64,000 bases of DNA, taken from Heyndrickxia sp050281185 (GTDB taxonomy: Bacteria; Bacillota; Bacilli; Bacillales; Bacillaceae_C). The stretch is taken from NCBI RefSeq assembly GCF_050281185.1, contig NZ_JBNNWS010000009.1, positions 62,001-126,000 of the forward strand, given 5' to 3'. The translations under genes and the position numbers were made by a program. The notes beneath the pieces were generated by a model. That model was not told the DNA's origin and ran no database searches. It saw only the letters and a program-made list of their open reading frames with translations. This document shows, piece after piece, positions 34,979 to 44,210 of the stretch (within the stretch, counting starts at the first letter, position 1; the number at the start of each line of letters is the position of its first letter).

Positions 34979-36304
34979 ATGAAGTTGAAAAATACCGCGA
35001 AAATTTTTGTATCATTGTTAATCATGTTTAACCTTATTGGATTATCTGTTCAAGCAAGTACAGGGGATCGGCAAACACCGTACTCCTCGTTTAAAAAACA
35101 CAAGATAACCTATCAGTACGATTCGTTTTATCCAAAGAGAACGATGGAGTTGCAGCTGAAAGAAATTTATAATGGAGACGAAGCTAATCGAATCATTCAT
35201 AATGAATACAAGGAAAATCCTCAGCCGAAAGATGATGAAGAGTGGATTTTAATGAAATTTCATATAAAATATGCTTCCGGACCTGAGGAATTACTTCAAA
35301 TAGGCGACTTTATTTCTAGTTATACGGATCAAAATTTCTTCACACCAGATGGAAAGCAAATTAAAAACCCTGGGCCAGCGCCTTTATTTTTTGATGAATT
35401 TGCTGGCTATGATGAATTCTCAGTAAATTTATACCCAGGGGGTGAATCAGACGTCATTTATCCCATTCTCGTAAAAAAATCAGTTGGTGGATTTCCCTTG
35501 ATACGAATTAAAACAAACTCAGAAAATAATGTTGATTCATATGCTTGGTTCAACACAAATCCAAATTATGTGGAGCCTATTGATGCAACGAGCGTGAAAT
35601 TGAATAAAACAAACACTCGCCTAGGTGTCGGAACCTCTGAAAAACTCACTGCAGTCGTTCGACCAGAAAATACCACTAATAAAAAAATTACTTGGGCAAG
35701 CAGCAATAGTACTGTTGCTAAAGTCAATACTGACGGAACCATCATAGCTATAAAAGCTGGTAGTACAAAAATTACAGCGAAAACTTCCAATGGGAAAATT
35801 GCAACTTGCAGTGTAACGGTAGTTCCCGTCATTAGCGTTGTTTCAAGTGAAGGGAAATCCGTTGCTAATAAAGCTGTTTTGAATAAAAATATGATCGTCA
35901 ATGTAACGAATAATAAATTAACATCAAAGATCGTTACAAAAAATGGAGGTACTATCCCTTGGCCATCCTCTAACACATTTACGAAAGACGGAAATTACAA
36001 AATAACAGTGAAGGATGACTACGGAAAGACATACACATATAGTTTCACGATTGATAAAAAACCACCATCAGTCCCTACCGTAAATAAAATTACAAGTAAA
36101 ACCACATACGTTACCGGAAAAGCCGAAAAGGGTGCGACCGTATATATTTACAAAGGGAGCAAATACCTTGCCAAAGGCACTGCAAGCACAAAAGGAACGT
36201 ACAAAATAAATATAAAAAAACAACCGAAGGGAACGAAACTAGAAATCTTTGCTAAAGATGTTGCTGGCAACAAAAGCAAAACTAAAACCATCAAGGTACA
36301 GTAA
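34979..36304 (+). CDS. Secreted protein with BIG2 and Ig-like surface domains
   Basis: 441 residues. A signal peptide (about 1-26, cleaved near VQAS) precedes a unique domain (about 30-190), a BIG2 bacterial Ig-like domain (about 198-280, TSEKLTAVVRP and ITWASSNSTVAKVNTDGTI), and two further Ig-like modules, the last (about 365-441) of the GKAEKGATVYIYKGSKYLAK type seen in cell-surface adhesins. No sortase motif or membrane anchor is seen, so it is probably exported and wall-associated by charge. GGGAGGGAG precedes the ATG. Confidence 0.85.
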   Translation: MKLKNTAKIFVSLLIMFNLIGLSVQASTGDRQTPYSSFKKHKITYQYDSFYPKRTMELQLKEIYNGDEANRIIHNEYKENPQPKDDEEWILMKFHIKYASGPEELLQIGDFISSYTDQNFFTPDGKQIKNPGPAPLFFDEFAGYDEFSVNLYPGGESDVIYPILVKKSVGGFPLIRIKTNSENNVDSYAWFNTNPNYVEPIDATSVKLNKTNTRLGVGTSEKLTAVVRPENTTNKKITWASSNSTVAKVNTDGTIIAIKAGSTKITAKTSNGKIATCSVTVVPVISVVSSEGKSVANKAVLNKNMIVNVTNNKLTSKIVTKNGGTIPWPSSNTFTKDGNYKITVKDDYGKTYTYSFTIDKKPPSVPTVNKITSKTTYVTGKAEKGATVYIYKGSKYLAKGTASTKGTYKINIKKQPKGTKLEIFAKDVAGNKSKTKTIKVQ

Positions 36305-36326
36305 TAATACTATCGGTATCATTAAC

Positions 36327-36376
36327 GGTGTCAGGCACCATGTGAAAAATTCACATAGGTGCCTGACCGTTTGTTT
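36327..36376 (+). terminator. Long terminator hairpin (GTGTCAGGCACC type)
   Basis: GGTGTCAGGCACC (36327-36339) pairs with GGTGCCTGACC (36358-36368) with an inner GTGAA/TTCAC stem. This hairpin form recurs in many Bacillaceae genomes. Confidence 0.8.
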
Positions 36377-36439
36377 AGTAATTTTGGGATGACAGACCAA
36401 CGATTTTGTGCAATAATATTCTTAATTAAATACTGGTAC

Positions 36440-36577
36440 CTTTAATTCAGTCCAGAGAGGCTGACAAGGACAGCGGAAATAATGATTCATTGCTTGGATA
36501 GCCTATGTGAAGGATATCCGAGGTTCATTATGTAGAAAAAGCTTCTTGTCAGGATATTGGCAAGAAGCTTTTTATTT
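36440..36577 (+). promoter_or_regulatory. PyrR-type pyrimidine attenuator upstream of codBA
   Basis: The leader holds CAGTCCAGAGAGGCTGACAA (36449-36468), which carries the PyrR-binding TCCAGAGAGGCT loop closed by GTCC (36450-36453) and GGAC (36468-36471). Downstream, AAAAAGCTTCTTG (36536-36548) and CAAGAAGCTTTTT (36561-36573) form an intrinsic terminator, and AATAATGA near 36478-36485 can pair with TTCATTAT near 36524-36531 as an antiterminator. PyrR with UMP would favour termination, lowering cytosine uptake when pyrimidines are plentiful. Confidence 0.82.
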
Positions 36578-36651
36578 TCCTACTCGTCTAAAGTAATCGA
36601 AGTTTTCTTCGGTACCAGTTTCGAATCAACTAACTTATTGGGGGAATTGGT

Positions 36652-37926
36652 ATGTCAAATGTAGATAAAGAATTCTCGTTTCAGGCAGTGCCTCAGGCGA
36701 ACCGAAATGGATTTTGGAAGATTCTTGCGGTCATGCTTTCTTTCACTTTTTTTTCAGCAAGTATGTGGTCTGGTGGGACATTAGGAAGCGGGTTGACGTT
36801 TGTCCAGTTTATTTGGATTGTATTAACAGGGAACTTCATCCTAGGCTTATATACAGGTTCATTGGCTTATATTGCAGCAAAAACAGGGTTATCAACCCAT
36901 TTGTTGACGAAATATGCATTTGGCGAAAAAGGCTCTTATTTATCTTCATTTTTATTAGCTACAACCCAAGTAGGGTGGTTTGGTGTCGGTCTTGCGATGT
37001 TTGCTGTTCCAGTTGAAAAGGCGACTGGGATTAATGTTTATGTATTAATTATTATTTTAGGATTAATGATGACAGCGTCAGCGATATTTGGAATAAAGGC
37101 TTTAACCGTATTAGGATTTGTCGCAGTTCCCGCAATTGCTATTTTCGGAAGTTATTCAATGTTTGATGCAGCTGGAACAATCGGGGGGCTTCAAGGCTTG
37201 CTCGCCTATGAACCAACTCAGACAATGGGACTTGCAGCAGCATTAACCATTTGTATCGGTTCTTTTATTAGCGGTGGTACGCTTACTCCTGACTTTGCCC
37301 GTTTTGCTAAGACATCACGTTCAGCTGTGACGGCGATTGTGATTGCTTTCTTTCTTGGAAACACACTGATGTTTTTGTTTGGTGCTGTAGGGGCCATTGC
37401 TTTTGGAAAATCGGATGTTTCGGATATTATGTTTTTACAGGGGCTCATTATCCCTGCCATCATTGTCCTCGGCTTAAATATTTGGACAACAAATGATAGT
37501 GCGTTATACGCTTCAGGATTAGGCTTTGCCAATATTACGAAAATATCGAAGCATAAAGTGGTTGTCTTTAACGGAATTATCGGTACAATTGCAGCTATGT
37601 GGCTTTATAATAACTTTGTCGGATTTTTGACGATTTTAGGCTCCGCAATACCATCGATTGGAGCGATTATCTTAGCAGATTATTTTATTTTAAAACGTGG
37701 AAAATACGAACCATTTGAAAAGATGACATTTAAAGCAGTTAATTGGGTTGCAATCATCGCATGGGTAGGTGGAGTTGTCATTGCAAAATTTGTACCAGGC
37801 ATCCCTCCAATCAATGCAATATTAGGGTCTGCCATTATTTATGTCGTTGTGATGAAATGTCTGCCTCAGAAAAAGGCATCCATGAGTAAAATAAATGATA
37901 AGGGCGGGGTAATCAGTGATTATTAA
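36652..37926 (+). CDS. codB: Cytosine permease, NCS1 family
   Basis: 424 residues with about 12 membrane helices and the NCS1 pattern: SASMWSGGTLGSGLTF near 36-51, GWFGVGLAMFA near 113-123, SGGTLTPDFARFAK near 212-225. It imports cytosine with a cation or proton. The gene lies behind a PyrR-type leader and overlaps the deaminase gene by 11 bases. Related NCS1 members transport allantoin or other bases, but the partner gene supports cytosine. Confidence 0.93.
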   Translation: MSNVDKEFSFQAVPQANRNGFWKILAVMLSFTFFSASMWSGGTLGSGLTFVQFIWIVLTGNFILGLYTGSLAYIAAKTGLSTHLLTKYAFGEKGSYLSSFLLATTQVGWFGVGLAMFAVPVEKATGINVYVLIIILGLMMTASAIFGIKALTVLGFVAVPAIAIFGSYSMFDAAGTIGGLQGLLAYEPTQTMGLAAALTICIGSFISGGTLTPDFARFAKTSRSAVTAIVIAFFLGNTLMFLFGAVGAIAFGKSDVSDIMFLQGLIIPAIIVLGLNIWTTNDSALYASGLGFANITKISKHKVVVFNGIIGTIAAMWLYNNFVGFLTILGSAIPSIGAIILADYFILKRGKYEPFEKMTFKAVNWVAIIAWVGGVVIAKFVPGIPPINAILGSAIIYVVVMKCLPQKKASMSKINDKGGVISDY

Positions 37927-39184
37927 AAATGCAAAGCTTAGAGGAAAAGATGGACTTTGGCACTTATTAATAGAAGACGGCAAGTTCAATAAAGTGACGC
38001 AAACACTTGGAGATATTGAAGGGAAAGAAATCATTGATGTGAATGGTTCGCTTGTCCTTCCTCCGTTTATTGAGCCGCATATCCATTTAGATACAACTTT
38101 AACAGCCGGTGAACCGGAGTGGAATAAAAGTGGCACCTTGTTTGAAGGAATTCAAAGATGGGCGCAACGAAAAGAAACATTAACAAGGGATGATGTGAAA
38201 ACAAGAGCTAAAACGGCATTAAAATGGCAAATTGCTCAAGGGATTCAGCACGTCCGCACACATGTAGATGTAACAGACCCAGAGCTCACAGCTTTAAAAG
38301 CAATGCTGGAAGTAAAGGAAGAAATGGCATCCTTCGTAGATATTCAACTTGTTGCTTTTCCACAAGAAGGCATCCTTTCCTATCCTAATGGGGTCGAATT
38401 GCTTGAGGAATCATTGAAGATGGGCGCAGATGTAGTAGGTGGTATTCCTCATTTTGAATTTACGAGAGAATATGGAGTGGATTCATTAAAAATAGTCTTT
38501 GACCTCGCTGAAAAGTACAATCGATTAGTAGACATTCATTGCGATGAAATTGATGATGAACAATCACGCTTTGTTGAGGTTGTTGCAAAAGAGGCATACG
38601 AACGTGGAATAGGTACGCGCACAACAGCGAGTCATACAACGGCAATGGGCTCTTACAATGATGCCTATACGTATAAATTATTCCGCCTATTAAAGCTTTC
38701 TTCCATTAATTTTGTATCGAATCCACTAGTGAATATTCACCTTCAAGGGAGATTTGATACGTATCCAAAAAGAAGAGGTCTAACACGGGTAAAAGAGTTG
38801 CAAGAAGCTGGGCTAAATATTTGCTTTGGCCACGACGATATTTTTGACCCATGGTATCCACTAGGAACAGGAAATATGCTTCAAGTATTGCATATGGGTA
38901 TCCATGCTTCGCAATTAATGGGCTATGAACAAATTGTCAATTCCATTGATTTAATCACGAAAAATAGTGCCAAAACACTACAAATTGAAGAGAATTATGG
39001 AATTGAGGAAGGTAAACCAGCTAATTTCATTGTCTTGTCTGCAGAAAATGAATATGAAGCCATTCGCAAGCAAGCGGTCGTTACGTATTCCTTTAGAAAT
39101 GGAAAGCTGATTGCCAAAACAAAGCCAAGTGAAGCAACAATCACTTTAGATCAAATGGAAGAGAAAGTTCATTTTAATAGGTAG
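37916..39184 (+). CDS. codA: Cytosine deaminase
   Basis: 422 residues from a GTG with GGGCGGGG upstream, overlapping codB. It is an amidohydrolase with H55 and H57 in EPHIHLDTT, a conserved HCDEIDDEQSRF metal and substrate loop, ASHTTAMGSY and GHDDIFDPWYPLGTGNM, as in E. coli CodA-type enzymes. It converts cytosine to uracil and ammonia, feeding pyrimidine salvage. The shared PyrR-controlled leader fits that role. Confidence 0.95.
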   Translation: MIIKNAKLRGKDGLWHLLIEDGKFNKVTQTLGDIEGKEIIDVNGSLVLPPFIEPHIHLDTTLTAGEPEWNKSGTLFEGIQRWAQRKETLTRDDVKTRAKTALKWQIAQGIQHVRTHVDVTDPELTALKAMLEVKEEMASFVDIQLVAFPQEGILSYPNGVELLEESLKMGADVVGGIPHFEFTREYGVDSLKIVFDLAEKYNRLVDIHCDEIDDEQSRFVEVVAKEAYERGIGTRTTASHTTAMGSYNDAYTYKLFRLLKLSSINFVSNPLVNIHLQGRFDTYPKRRGLTRVKELQEAGLNICFGHDDIFDPWYPLGTGNMLQVLHMGIHASQLMGYEQIVNSIDLITKNSAKTLQIEENYGIEEGKPANFIVLSAENEYEAIRKQAVVTYSFRNGKLIAKTKPSEATITLDQMEEKVHFNR

Positions 39185-39195
39185 GAAACAATTAT

Positions 39196-39226
39196 GCGCA
39201 ACTTTAATAGGGTTGCGCTTTTTTGT
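39196..39226 (+). terminator. Terminator of codBA
   Basis: GCGCAAC (39196-39202) pairs with GTTGCGC (39212-39218), followed by a T tract. Confidence 0.85.
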
Positions 39227-39329
39227 GGGACAGGCACTACACTCTATAACAAGATGCCAAAAAGATTATTTACGAAAAGAGAACTTTTACCCGAGTTTCA
39301 ATGGGATCAATTAACCTTAATTAGAAAAT

Positions 39330-39371
39330 AAAAAACGCTTGGGGTATTTTAAATAATCCTAAGCGTTTTAA
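39330..39371 (-). terminator. Terminator of the small lipoprotein gene
   Basis: AAAACGCTT pairs with AAGCGTTTT across 39331-39369; read on the minus strand it runs into TTTTTTATTTTC. Confidence 0.75.
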
Positions 39372-39432
39372 CTCAAAGTCCAGTTCTTCTTCAACTAAAA
39401 CACTTCGTTAGTGAATGAAAGAATGTTTACTA

Positions 39433-39906
39433 TCACTGAATTAAGACATTTCCTACATATTGAGCACTTCCTGACGATGTTATATATTCAACTACTAAAA
39501 CATAATTTCCCTTGTTAGTTGGGAATCGAAATTCTCTAGAATCATCCATTTTGAGTTCAATTTTTTGTCCGTCTTTTAATAAGGAAGCCGTTATTTCTGG
39601 GTCTGTCCATATATCTCCACCATTTTCTTCGTTCTCTTTAAAATCTAAAAAAACTTTTTGGTTAGCAGACACCCTTATTTCATCTTGTGATAATCCGAAT
39701 TCCCGAATATCAGCTATTGTTTGTTGTACATCACCACTGGATGAGCTCCAACTGATATTTGCTTCTGCTAATTGCTTAGAAAAAAAATTACCATCATCTA
39801 AAGATAAATGAGCCGTTGGAACGCCAACATCATAATCTTCTCCTATGCATCCTGTTAATGTAAAAGCCAAAAATAATACCGTTAAAAATTTCAAACACAC
39901 ATTCAT
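39433..39906 (-). CDS. Small lipoprotein of unknown function
   Basis: 157 residues, AGGGGGTG upstream of the ATG. The signal peptide ends in lipobox L-T-G-C at 17-20, so the mature protein is anchored outside the membrane. The rest is an acidic, probably beta-rich domain ending in YVLVVEYITSSGSAQYVGNV. No family recognised. It is a single-gene unit with its own terminator, located between codBA and a sulfite-exporter-like gene. Confidence 0.7.
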   Translation of the reverse strand: MNVCLKFLTVLFLAFTLTGCIGEDYDVGVPTAHLSLDDGNFFSKQLAEANISWSSSSGDVQQTIADIREFGLSQDEIRVSANQKVFLDFKENEENGGDIWTDPEITASLLKDGQKIELKMDDSREFRFPTNKGNYVLVVEYITSSGSAQYVGNVLIQ

Positions 39907-40030
39907 TTCGCACCCCCTAATTTTACTGTTACGAAATACATCTGTTTCACTTCTTATTGAACAATCTTTTTCCCTTTATTAGTACATTTTTCATATTCTT
40001 ATTTTAACATAAAATGACAAATGGTCTTTT

Positions 40031-40207
40031 GAAAAAAGAGACGGCTCTCGAACTTCCTTAGTTGGAAGCACAAGAACCATCCCTTCTTAATAAATAAAAA
40101 CGGATCGTATGTGCTGAGATTATCATACACGGTTTTCATAATACTAGGAGGTGTGTTAACACAGCCTCCTGAACCTTGAGTAAGATAGGCATTTTTTGAC
40201 CAGTTCG
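40031..40207 (-). pseudogene. Partial copy of the 3' end of the L,D-transpeptidase gene
   Basis: About 180 bases match 42315-42497 (the last ~40 codons, stop region and terminator) at high identity. The copy encodes NAYLTQGSGGCVNTPPS and TVYDNLSTYDP but lacks the rest of the enzyme, and its frame runs on past the parent's stop position. It is a non-functional duplication that retains the hairpin. Confidence 0.82.
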
Positions 40208-40247
40208 TAATAATAAAACTTTTAACCATTGGGTATGACAAATATTA

Positions 40248-41081
40248 TCAACTTAAATACATACGAAAGCCGATTACAATTAACAGGATGGAAAGCATTT
40301 GAAGAATCACTTTCCCTGGAATCTTCTTAGAAAGAAGGACACCAATTTGAGAGCCAATAATGACACCTAAACCTCCCCATAATACGGTCATCCAATCAAT
40401 ACTGCTATAAAACATTTGTGAAATGACCCCGACAGATGAATAAAGTGTTAAAGAAAAGATAGATGTTGCTGTTGCAATGTGAGTTGATACTTTAAAAACA
40501 TAAATTAAAATGGGGACAAGTAGCCATCCACCACCGATTCCAAGGTAACCAGAAAGAACACCCATAAGGAAACCAAGTGGAATGATCCATTTCATTGGAA
40601 GACGTGATTTCTCTTCGGTGGGCGATGTTACTGTGGATACCGCATGGACCTCATCGGAGCGTCCTTCTCTACTCAATCGATGGTCCTTTTTCCTTTTTAA
40701 AATGACTAAGTGGGAATTACTAGCAAATAAGAAAACTCCTAAAGCAACTAAAAGAGTGGCAAAAACTACATAGAAATAACTTGATGAATAGATTTGAAGA
40801 AGCCATACACCAAGCATGGAACCTGGAAGTGCACCGAGACTCAATGTTAAACCTGTATGATAATTGATTCGTTTTTGTTTTGCATAACCAATTACACTTG
40901 ATAAAGAGTTAATCAATACGATGACAATTCCGGAACCAGCTGCTAATGAAGGATCCATATGAAACAAAAGTAAAAGTGCTGGTACAAAAATAAATCCTCC
41001 TCCAGCTCCAACGATTGTTCCATAACCACCCGCTATTATGCCAACTGCAAGAAGTAATAACCCCGTAGTAAATTCCATCAT
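40248..41081 (-). CDS. TSUP (TauE/SafE) family membrane exporter
   Basis: 277 residues from the ATG at 41081, placed after AAGGAGGGCACG. About eight membrane helices, with the family's paired glycine-rich repeats GTIVGAGGGFIFVPALLLL near 21-39 and SGYLGIGGGWLLVPILIYV near 181-199. TSUP proteins export sulfite or organosulfonates. A LysR regulator lies upstream on the same strand and a palindromic site lies in this gene's promoter region, which supports regulated sulfite or sulfonate export. Substrate inferred from the family. Confidence 0.85.
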   Translation of the reverse strand: MMEFTTGLLLLAVGIIAGGYGTIVGAGGGFIFVPALLLLFHMDPSLAAGSGIVIVLINSLSSVIGYAKQKRINYHTGLTLSLGALPGSMLGVWLLQIYSSSYFYVVFATLLVALGVFLFASNSHLVILKRKKDHRLSREGRSDEVHAVSTVTSPTEEKSRLPMKWIIPLGFLMGVLSGYLGIGGGWLLVPILIYVFKVSTHIATATSIFSLTLYSSVGVISQMFYSSIDWMTVLWGGLGVIIGSQIGVLLSKKIPGKVILQMLSILLIVIGFRMYLS

Positions 41082-41169
41082 CGTGCCCTCCTTTTCCTTA
41101 TAATTTAAGGCTAACAAATGAATGTAGAGATGTATATTTGAATAATTTTATAGGCTATAAGCAAATGTA

Positions 41170-41188
41170 ATACCTACTGGATAGGTAT
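41170..41188. promoter_or_regulatory. LysR-type operator candidate before the TSUP gene
   Basis: ATACCTA (41170-41176) and TAGGTAT (41182-41188) form a perfect 7-bp inverted repeat with the T-N11-A layout usual for LysR-type binding sites, about 90 bases before the TSUP start. Confidence 0.65.
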
Positions 41189-41224
41189 GATTAAAATACG
41201 TCCCATTTAAAAAAAGAGAAACAG

Positions 41225-41272
41225 CAAAAAAGCAGACTAAATCCTAAATCGAAATTTTGTCTGCTTAAAAAA
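41225..41272 (-). terminator. Terminator of the LysR gene
   Basis: AAGCAGAC (41230-41237) pairs with GTCTGCTT (41259-41266); on the minus strand it runs into a T-rich tail. The TSUP gene therefore has its own promoter. Confidence 0.75.
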
Positions 41273-41283
41273 CTAATATCGGT

Positions 41284-42165
41284 TTACTGTCGAATAAAAT
41301 TAATAAAATACTTTAATCCCGACTTTTTAAATCGATGGGATTTCTGTACCATCCACAAATCTCTTGAAATATGAAAATCAGATATTTTTACTTCGTGCAG
41401 TGTTCCATTTTTTAGTTCCTTTGCAACTGTTAACTTAGGGAGAAAACTGACACCTAAGTCTACTTCCACTGCACTTTTTATGGATTGATAACTTCCAATC
41501 TCCATGGCACTTTTAATGTTTTCTAGCACGGCGTATTCATTCAGTGCTGATTCAACGATCTGACGTGTACCAGAATCCGATTCTCTCCAAATCATATTTT
41601 CTTCTGGAAGTTCCTGAATATGAATCTTATCTCTGTTACTCCAATGATGAATAGGAGAGGTGACAAGAATTAGTTCGTCATCAGTAAATTTTTCTATGAT
41701 AAGATTTTCGTTTTCTATCACACCTTCTACAAAGGCTATATCAATATCGTTATTTTCTAGCTTAGATAGAATAGTAGGAGTATTTCCAATGGATAAATTA
41801 AATTTTAAGTTCGGATAGCTTCTGCTGAATTCTCCTAATAATCCAGGTAATAAGTACTCACCAATCGTTGAACTTGCCCCTATGTAAAGTACAATTTCTT
41901 GATTGCCAGTTAATTCTTGAATGGCTTCAAAGGAACGTTTAGAGTACTCCACTATTTCCTTGGCATATGGGTAAAGAGTTTCTCCTGCCTTTGAAAGGGT
42001 TAGTTTTCCGGACGTTCTCTCGAAGAGTTTAGCTCTATACATTTCTTCTAATTGACGAATTTGCCGAGTAACTGCGGGTTGAGAAACAAAACTTAGGCGT
42101 GCTGCCTGACTTATACTTCCTTCCTCAACTACTAAACAAAACATTCTTAAACTTTCTATGTTCAT
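41284..42165 (-). CDS. LysR-family regulator (CysL-like)
   Basis: 293 residues from the ATG at 42165 with GGTGGG upstream. HTH at about 1-60 (SISQAARLSFVSQPAVTRQI), followed by a LysR substrate-binding domain with IGASSTIGEYLLPGLL near 90-105, a stretch typical of CysL/YwfK and CbbR-type regulators. In B. subtilis CysL controls sulfite reductase genes. Its position beside a TSUP exporter supports sulfite or sulfonate sensing, by inference. Confidence 0.88.
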   Translation of the reverse strand: MNIESLRMFCLVVEEGSISQAARLSFVSQPAVTRQIRQLEEMYRAKLFERTSGKLTLSKAGETLYPYAKEIVEYSKRSFEAIQELTGNQEIVLYIGASSTIGEYLLPGLLGEFSRSYPNLKFNLSIGNTPTILSKLENNDIDIAFVEGVIENENLIIEKFTDDELILVTSPIHHWSNRDKIHIQELPEENMIWRESDSGTRQIVESALNEYAVLENIKSAMEIGSYQSIKSAVEVDLGVSFLPKLTVAKELKNGTLHEVKISDFHISRDLWMVQKSHRFKKSGLKYFINFIRQ

Positions 42166-42221
42166 TGTAAATCCCACCTTGGTATGCATTTTAAAGAAAC
42201 TGAATGGAGAATTTGGCTTAA

Positions 42222-42291
42222 TGGTATGATAAAAAGTTAATTCTAGTAGAAAATGAATATATTTTTTTATTTTTTAGTGGATAAAAGCAAC
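42222..42291. repeat. Intergenic sequence shared with 29391-29455
   Basis: Second copy of the ATGGTATGATAAAAA ... TTCTAGTAGA ... AGTGGATA arrangement, located upstream of the LysR gene. Confidence 0.45.
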
Positions 42292-42312
42292 ATGCTAATC
42301 TATTTGAGTTTT

Positions 42313-42370
42313 TTTGAAAAGAAAAGAGACGGCTCTCACACTTCCATAGTTGGAAGCACAAGAACCGTCC
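42313..42370 (-). terminator. Terminator of the L,D-transpeptidase gene
   Basis: GACGG pairs with CCGTC, with an inner TTCC/GGAA stem. On the minus strand a T-rich CTCTTTTC follows. The same hairpin was copied to 40031-40090. Confidence 0.65.
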
Positions 42371-42374
42371 TACT

Positions 42375-43817
42375 TTAATAAACAACAACCGGATCGTAGG
42401 TACTGAGATTATCATACACGGTTTTCATAATATTTGGAGGCGTGTTAACACAGCCGCCTGATCCTTGAGTAAGAAAGGCATTTTTTGCCCAGTTCGTCCG
42501 CCAGCTGGCATCGTGGAATCCTTGACCACTGTTTGTAAACGGTGCCCAGTAATTTACTTCAACTTCATATGCCCCTTTACCTACAGCGGTGCCCTTGAGG
42601 GTATATGGTGTTCGTTTATATAGGATATACCAAATTCCTGGTGAAGTATCTTCTCCGGTGCTATGTTTGCCGGTCACTACATCCGTTGAAACTACTAATT
42701 TTCCATTTTTGTAAATCCAAATATGCTGATCGGCAATGGATACTTCAGCATATGTGTTGCCAATGCCATTATTCGCTGTCGTTTCATAGCCGATACCTTC
42801 ATTGCTCCAGCCTTTTCCGTAAATATTAGAAGCAGAAATCGATTTGTCTCCTTTTTCGAAAGCTTTCTGAATCCTCGCCGTTTCTTTCTCAGTATTTATT
42901 GCCCAGCCATAGCCTTGTGCCTTTACCGTAATATTTTTTCCCGAATGGGTTTTAAATGTAAAATTTTTATCTAATGTTGATTGAGAACTATTAATTTCAT
43001 CTATCTTCTTTTTAATGTCACTTGTGGTGATTGTAATTTTCTTATCTTTTGACACAGAGGCATTTTTAATTAATTCACTGGCTTTTAAAGTATGCGCTTT
43101 GTCCTGTACCTTATAATCAACTGTTTGTTGAAGGAGATTTTGCAATATGTTCTCCTTTTCTTTTATAATCGGACTGTCCGCTTTGATTGGCTGTAGGAAT
43201 ATAGGTTTCAGATGGATATCACTCGTATATTTCTGTTCCTTATATTCCTTTAATAGACCGGCGATATCATACTGTTCTCCATTCATACCATCTGTGATAA
43301 CAATTTTACCCTGTTCTAATTTCGCATCCGCATCTTGGGGTGCTTTTAAGTTTTTATTCATTGATAGGAGCTTTTCTTCTATTTGCTTCTCCATCGTTTG
43401 GCTTCGAAACTGATCCGCCTTTTTGGGTATTAACGAAAAATTTTCTTCCTTGAAGGAAGGAAAAAACGTCCACTGGCTTTTCAGTAATTTTTTAACCTCA
43501 GGTAGATCTTTAGCCGTAAAGGCCATCCGCGTAGGTTTTCCATCTAATATTTTTTGTTTTCCAATATAAACTCTGTTTTTTAATTCAGAGGTTTTTAATT
43601 TATTTATTACCTGATCAGCAGTGAGTCCACCGACTTTTATGTTATTAATCGTAACCTGCGAATTAAAACGAGTTGCCTGATAATAGCTCATTCCCGCAAA
43701 AAGGAGTGCAATAATAATGATAATTCCAATTACAATAAACTTCCGTTTTGCAGGCTTTTTATATCGGTCACTCCGTTTTATATCCATTTCTTCAACTGTT
43801 TCATTTAATGCATTCAT
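42375..43817 (-). CDS. L,D-transpeptidase with peptidoglycan-binding domains
   Basis: 480 residues from the ATG at 43817 (GGAGGG upstream). A short cytoplasmic segment, one membrane anchor near 27-46, then two PG_binding_4-like regions (about 60-330) and a C-terminal YkuD catalytic domain with H435 in FHDASWR and the nucleophile C456 in SGGCVNTPP. Enzymes of this kind form 3-3 cross-links in the cell wall. It acts outside the membrane. Its last ~40 codons are duplicated at 40031-40207. Confidence 0.92.
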   Translation of the reverse strand: MNALNETVEEMDIKRSDRYKKPAKRKFIVIGIIIIIALLFAGMSYYQATRFNSQVTINNIKVGGLTADQVINKLKTSELKNRVYIGKQKILDGKPTRMAFTAKDLPEVKKLLKSQWTFFPSFKEENFSLIPKKADQFRSQTMEKQIEEKLLSMNKNLKAPQDADAKLEQGKIVITDGMNGEQYDIAGLLKEYKEQKYTSDIHLKPIFLQPIKADSPIIKEKENILQNLLQQTVDYKVQDKAHTLKASELIKNASVSKDKKITITTSDIKKKIDEINSSQSTLDKNFTFKTHSGKNITVKAQGYGWAINTEKETARIQKAFEKGDKSISASNIYGKGWSNEGIGYETTANNGIGNTYAEVSIADQHIWIYKNGKLVVSTDVVTGKHSTGEDTSPGIWYILYKRTPYTLKGTAVGKGAYEVEVNYWAPFTNSGQGFHDASWRTNWAKNAFLTQGSGGCVNTPPNIMKTVYDNLSTYDPVVVY

Positions 43818-44210
43818 AAATATTCCCTCCGCCACTTGTTAACCTTGGTATCAACGTCCTCTTAGATTGTTGATTAGTTTATCTTACTATTAAGATATAT
43901 TACTATGATATTACTATTATACTATCAGATTTCATGGTGAGGAATTTGTTACAATATGTCAAAAAGTGAAATAAATATGCAATATTTTTGTAATCGTATT
44001 TTATGACCTCTTATAAATATGGTAAAAAGGCTTTTTGTTTTGATTTTCTCATTAATATCTATAATCCCGTGGAAGTTGTGAGCTACTTAGTCAATAATAA
44101 AAATTGAATTTATTTTCCGTACTACTTATAATAATAAACAAGTAATCGTAAGCGGTTACACAGAATGATTTAAGGAAATAGTTAATTCTTTGTATAAATA
44201 GGAGGAAAAC
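43818..44210. other. Divergent promoter region with a weak cre-like site
   Basis: AT-rich region serving the L,D-transpeptidase gene (minus) and the VOC gene (plus). The reverse of 44147-44160 reads TGTAACCGCTTACG, which agrees with the cre consensus at 12 of 14 positions. No gene seen. Confidence 0.4.
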
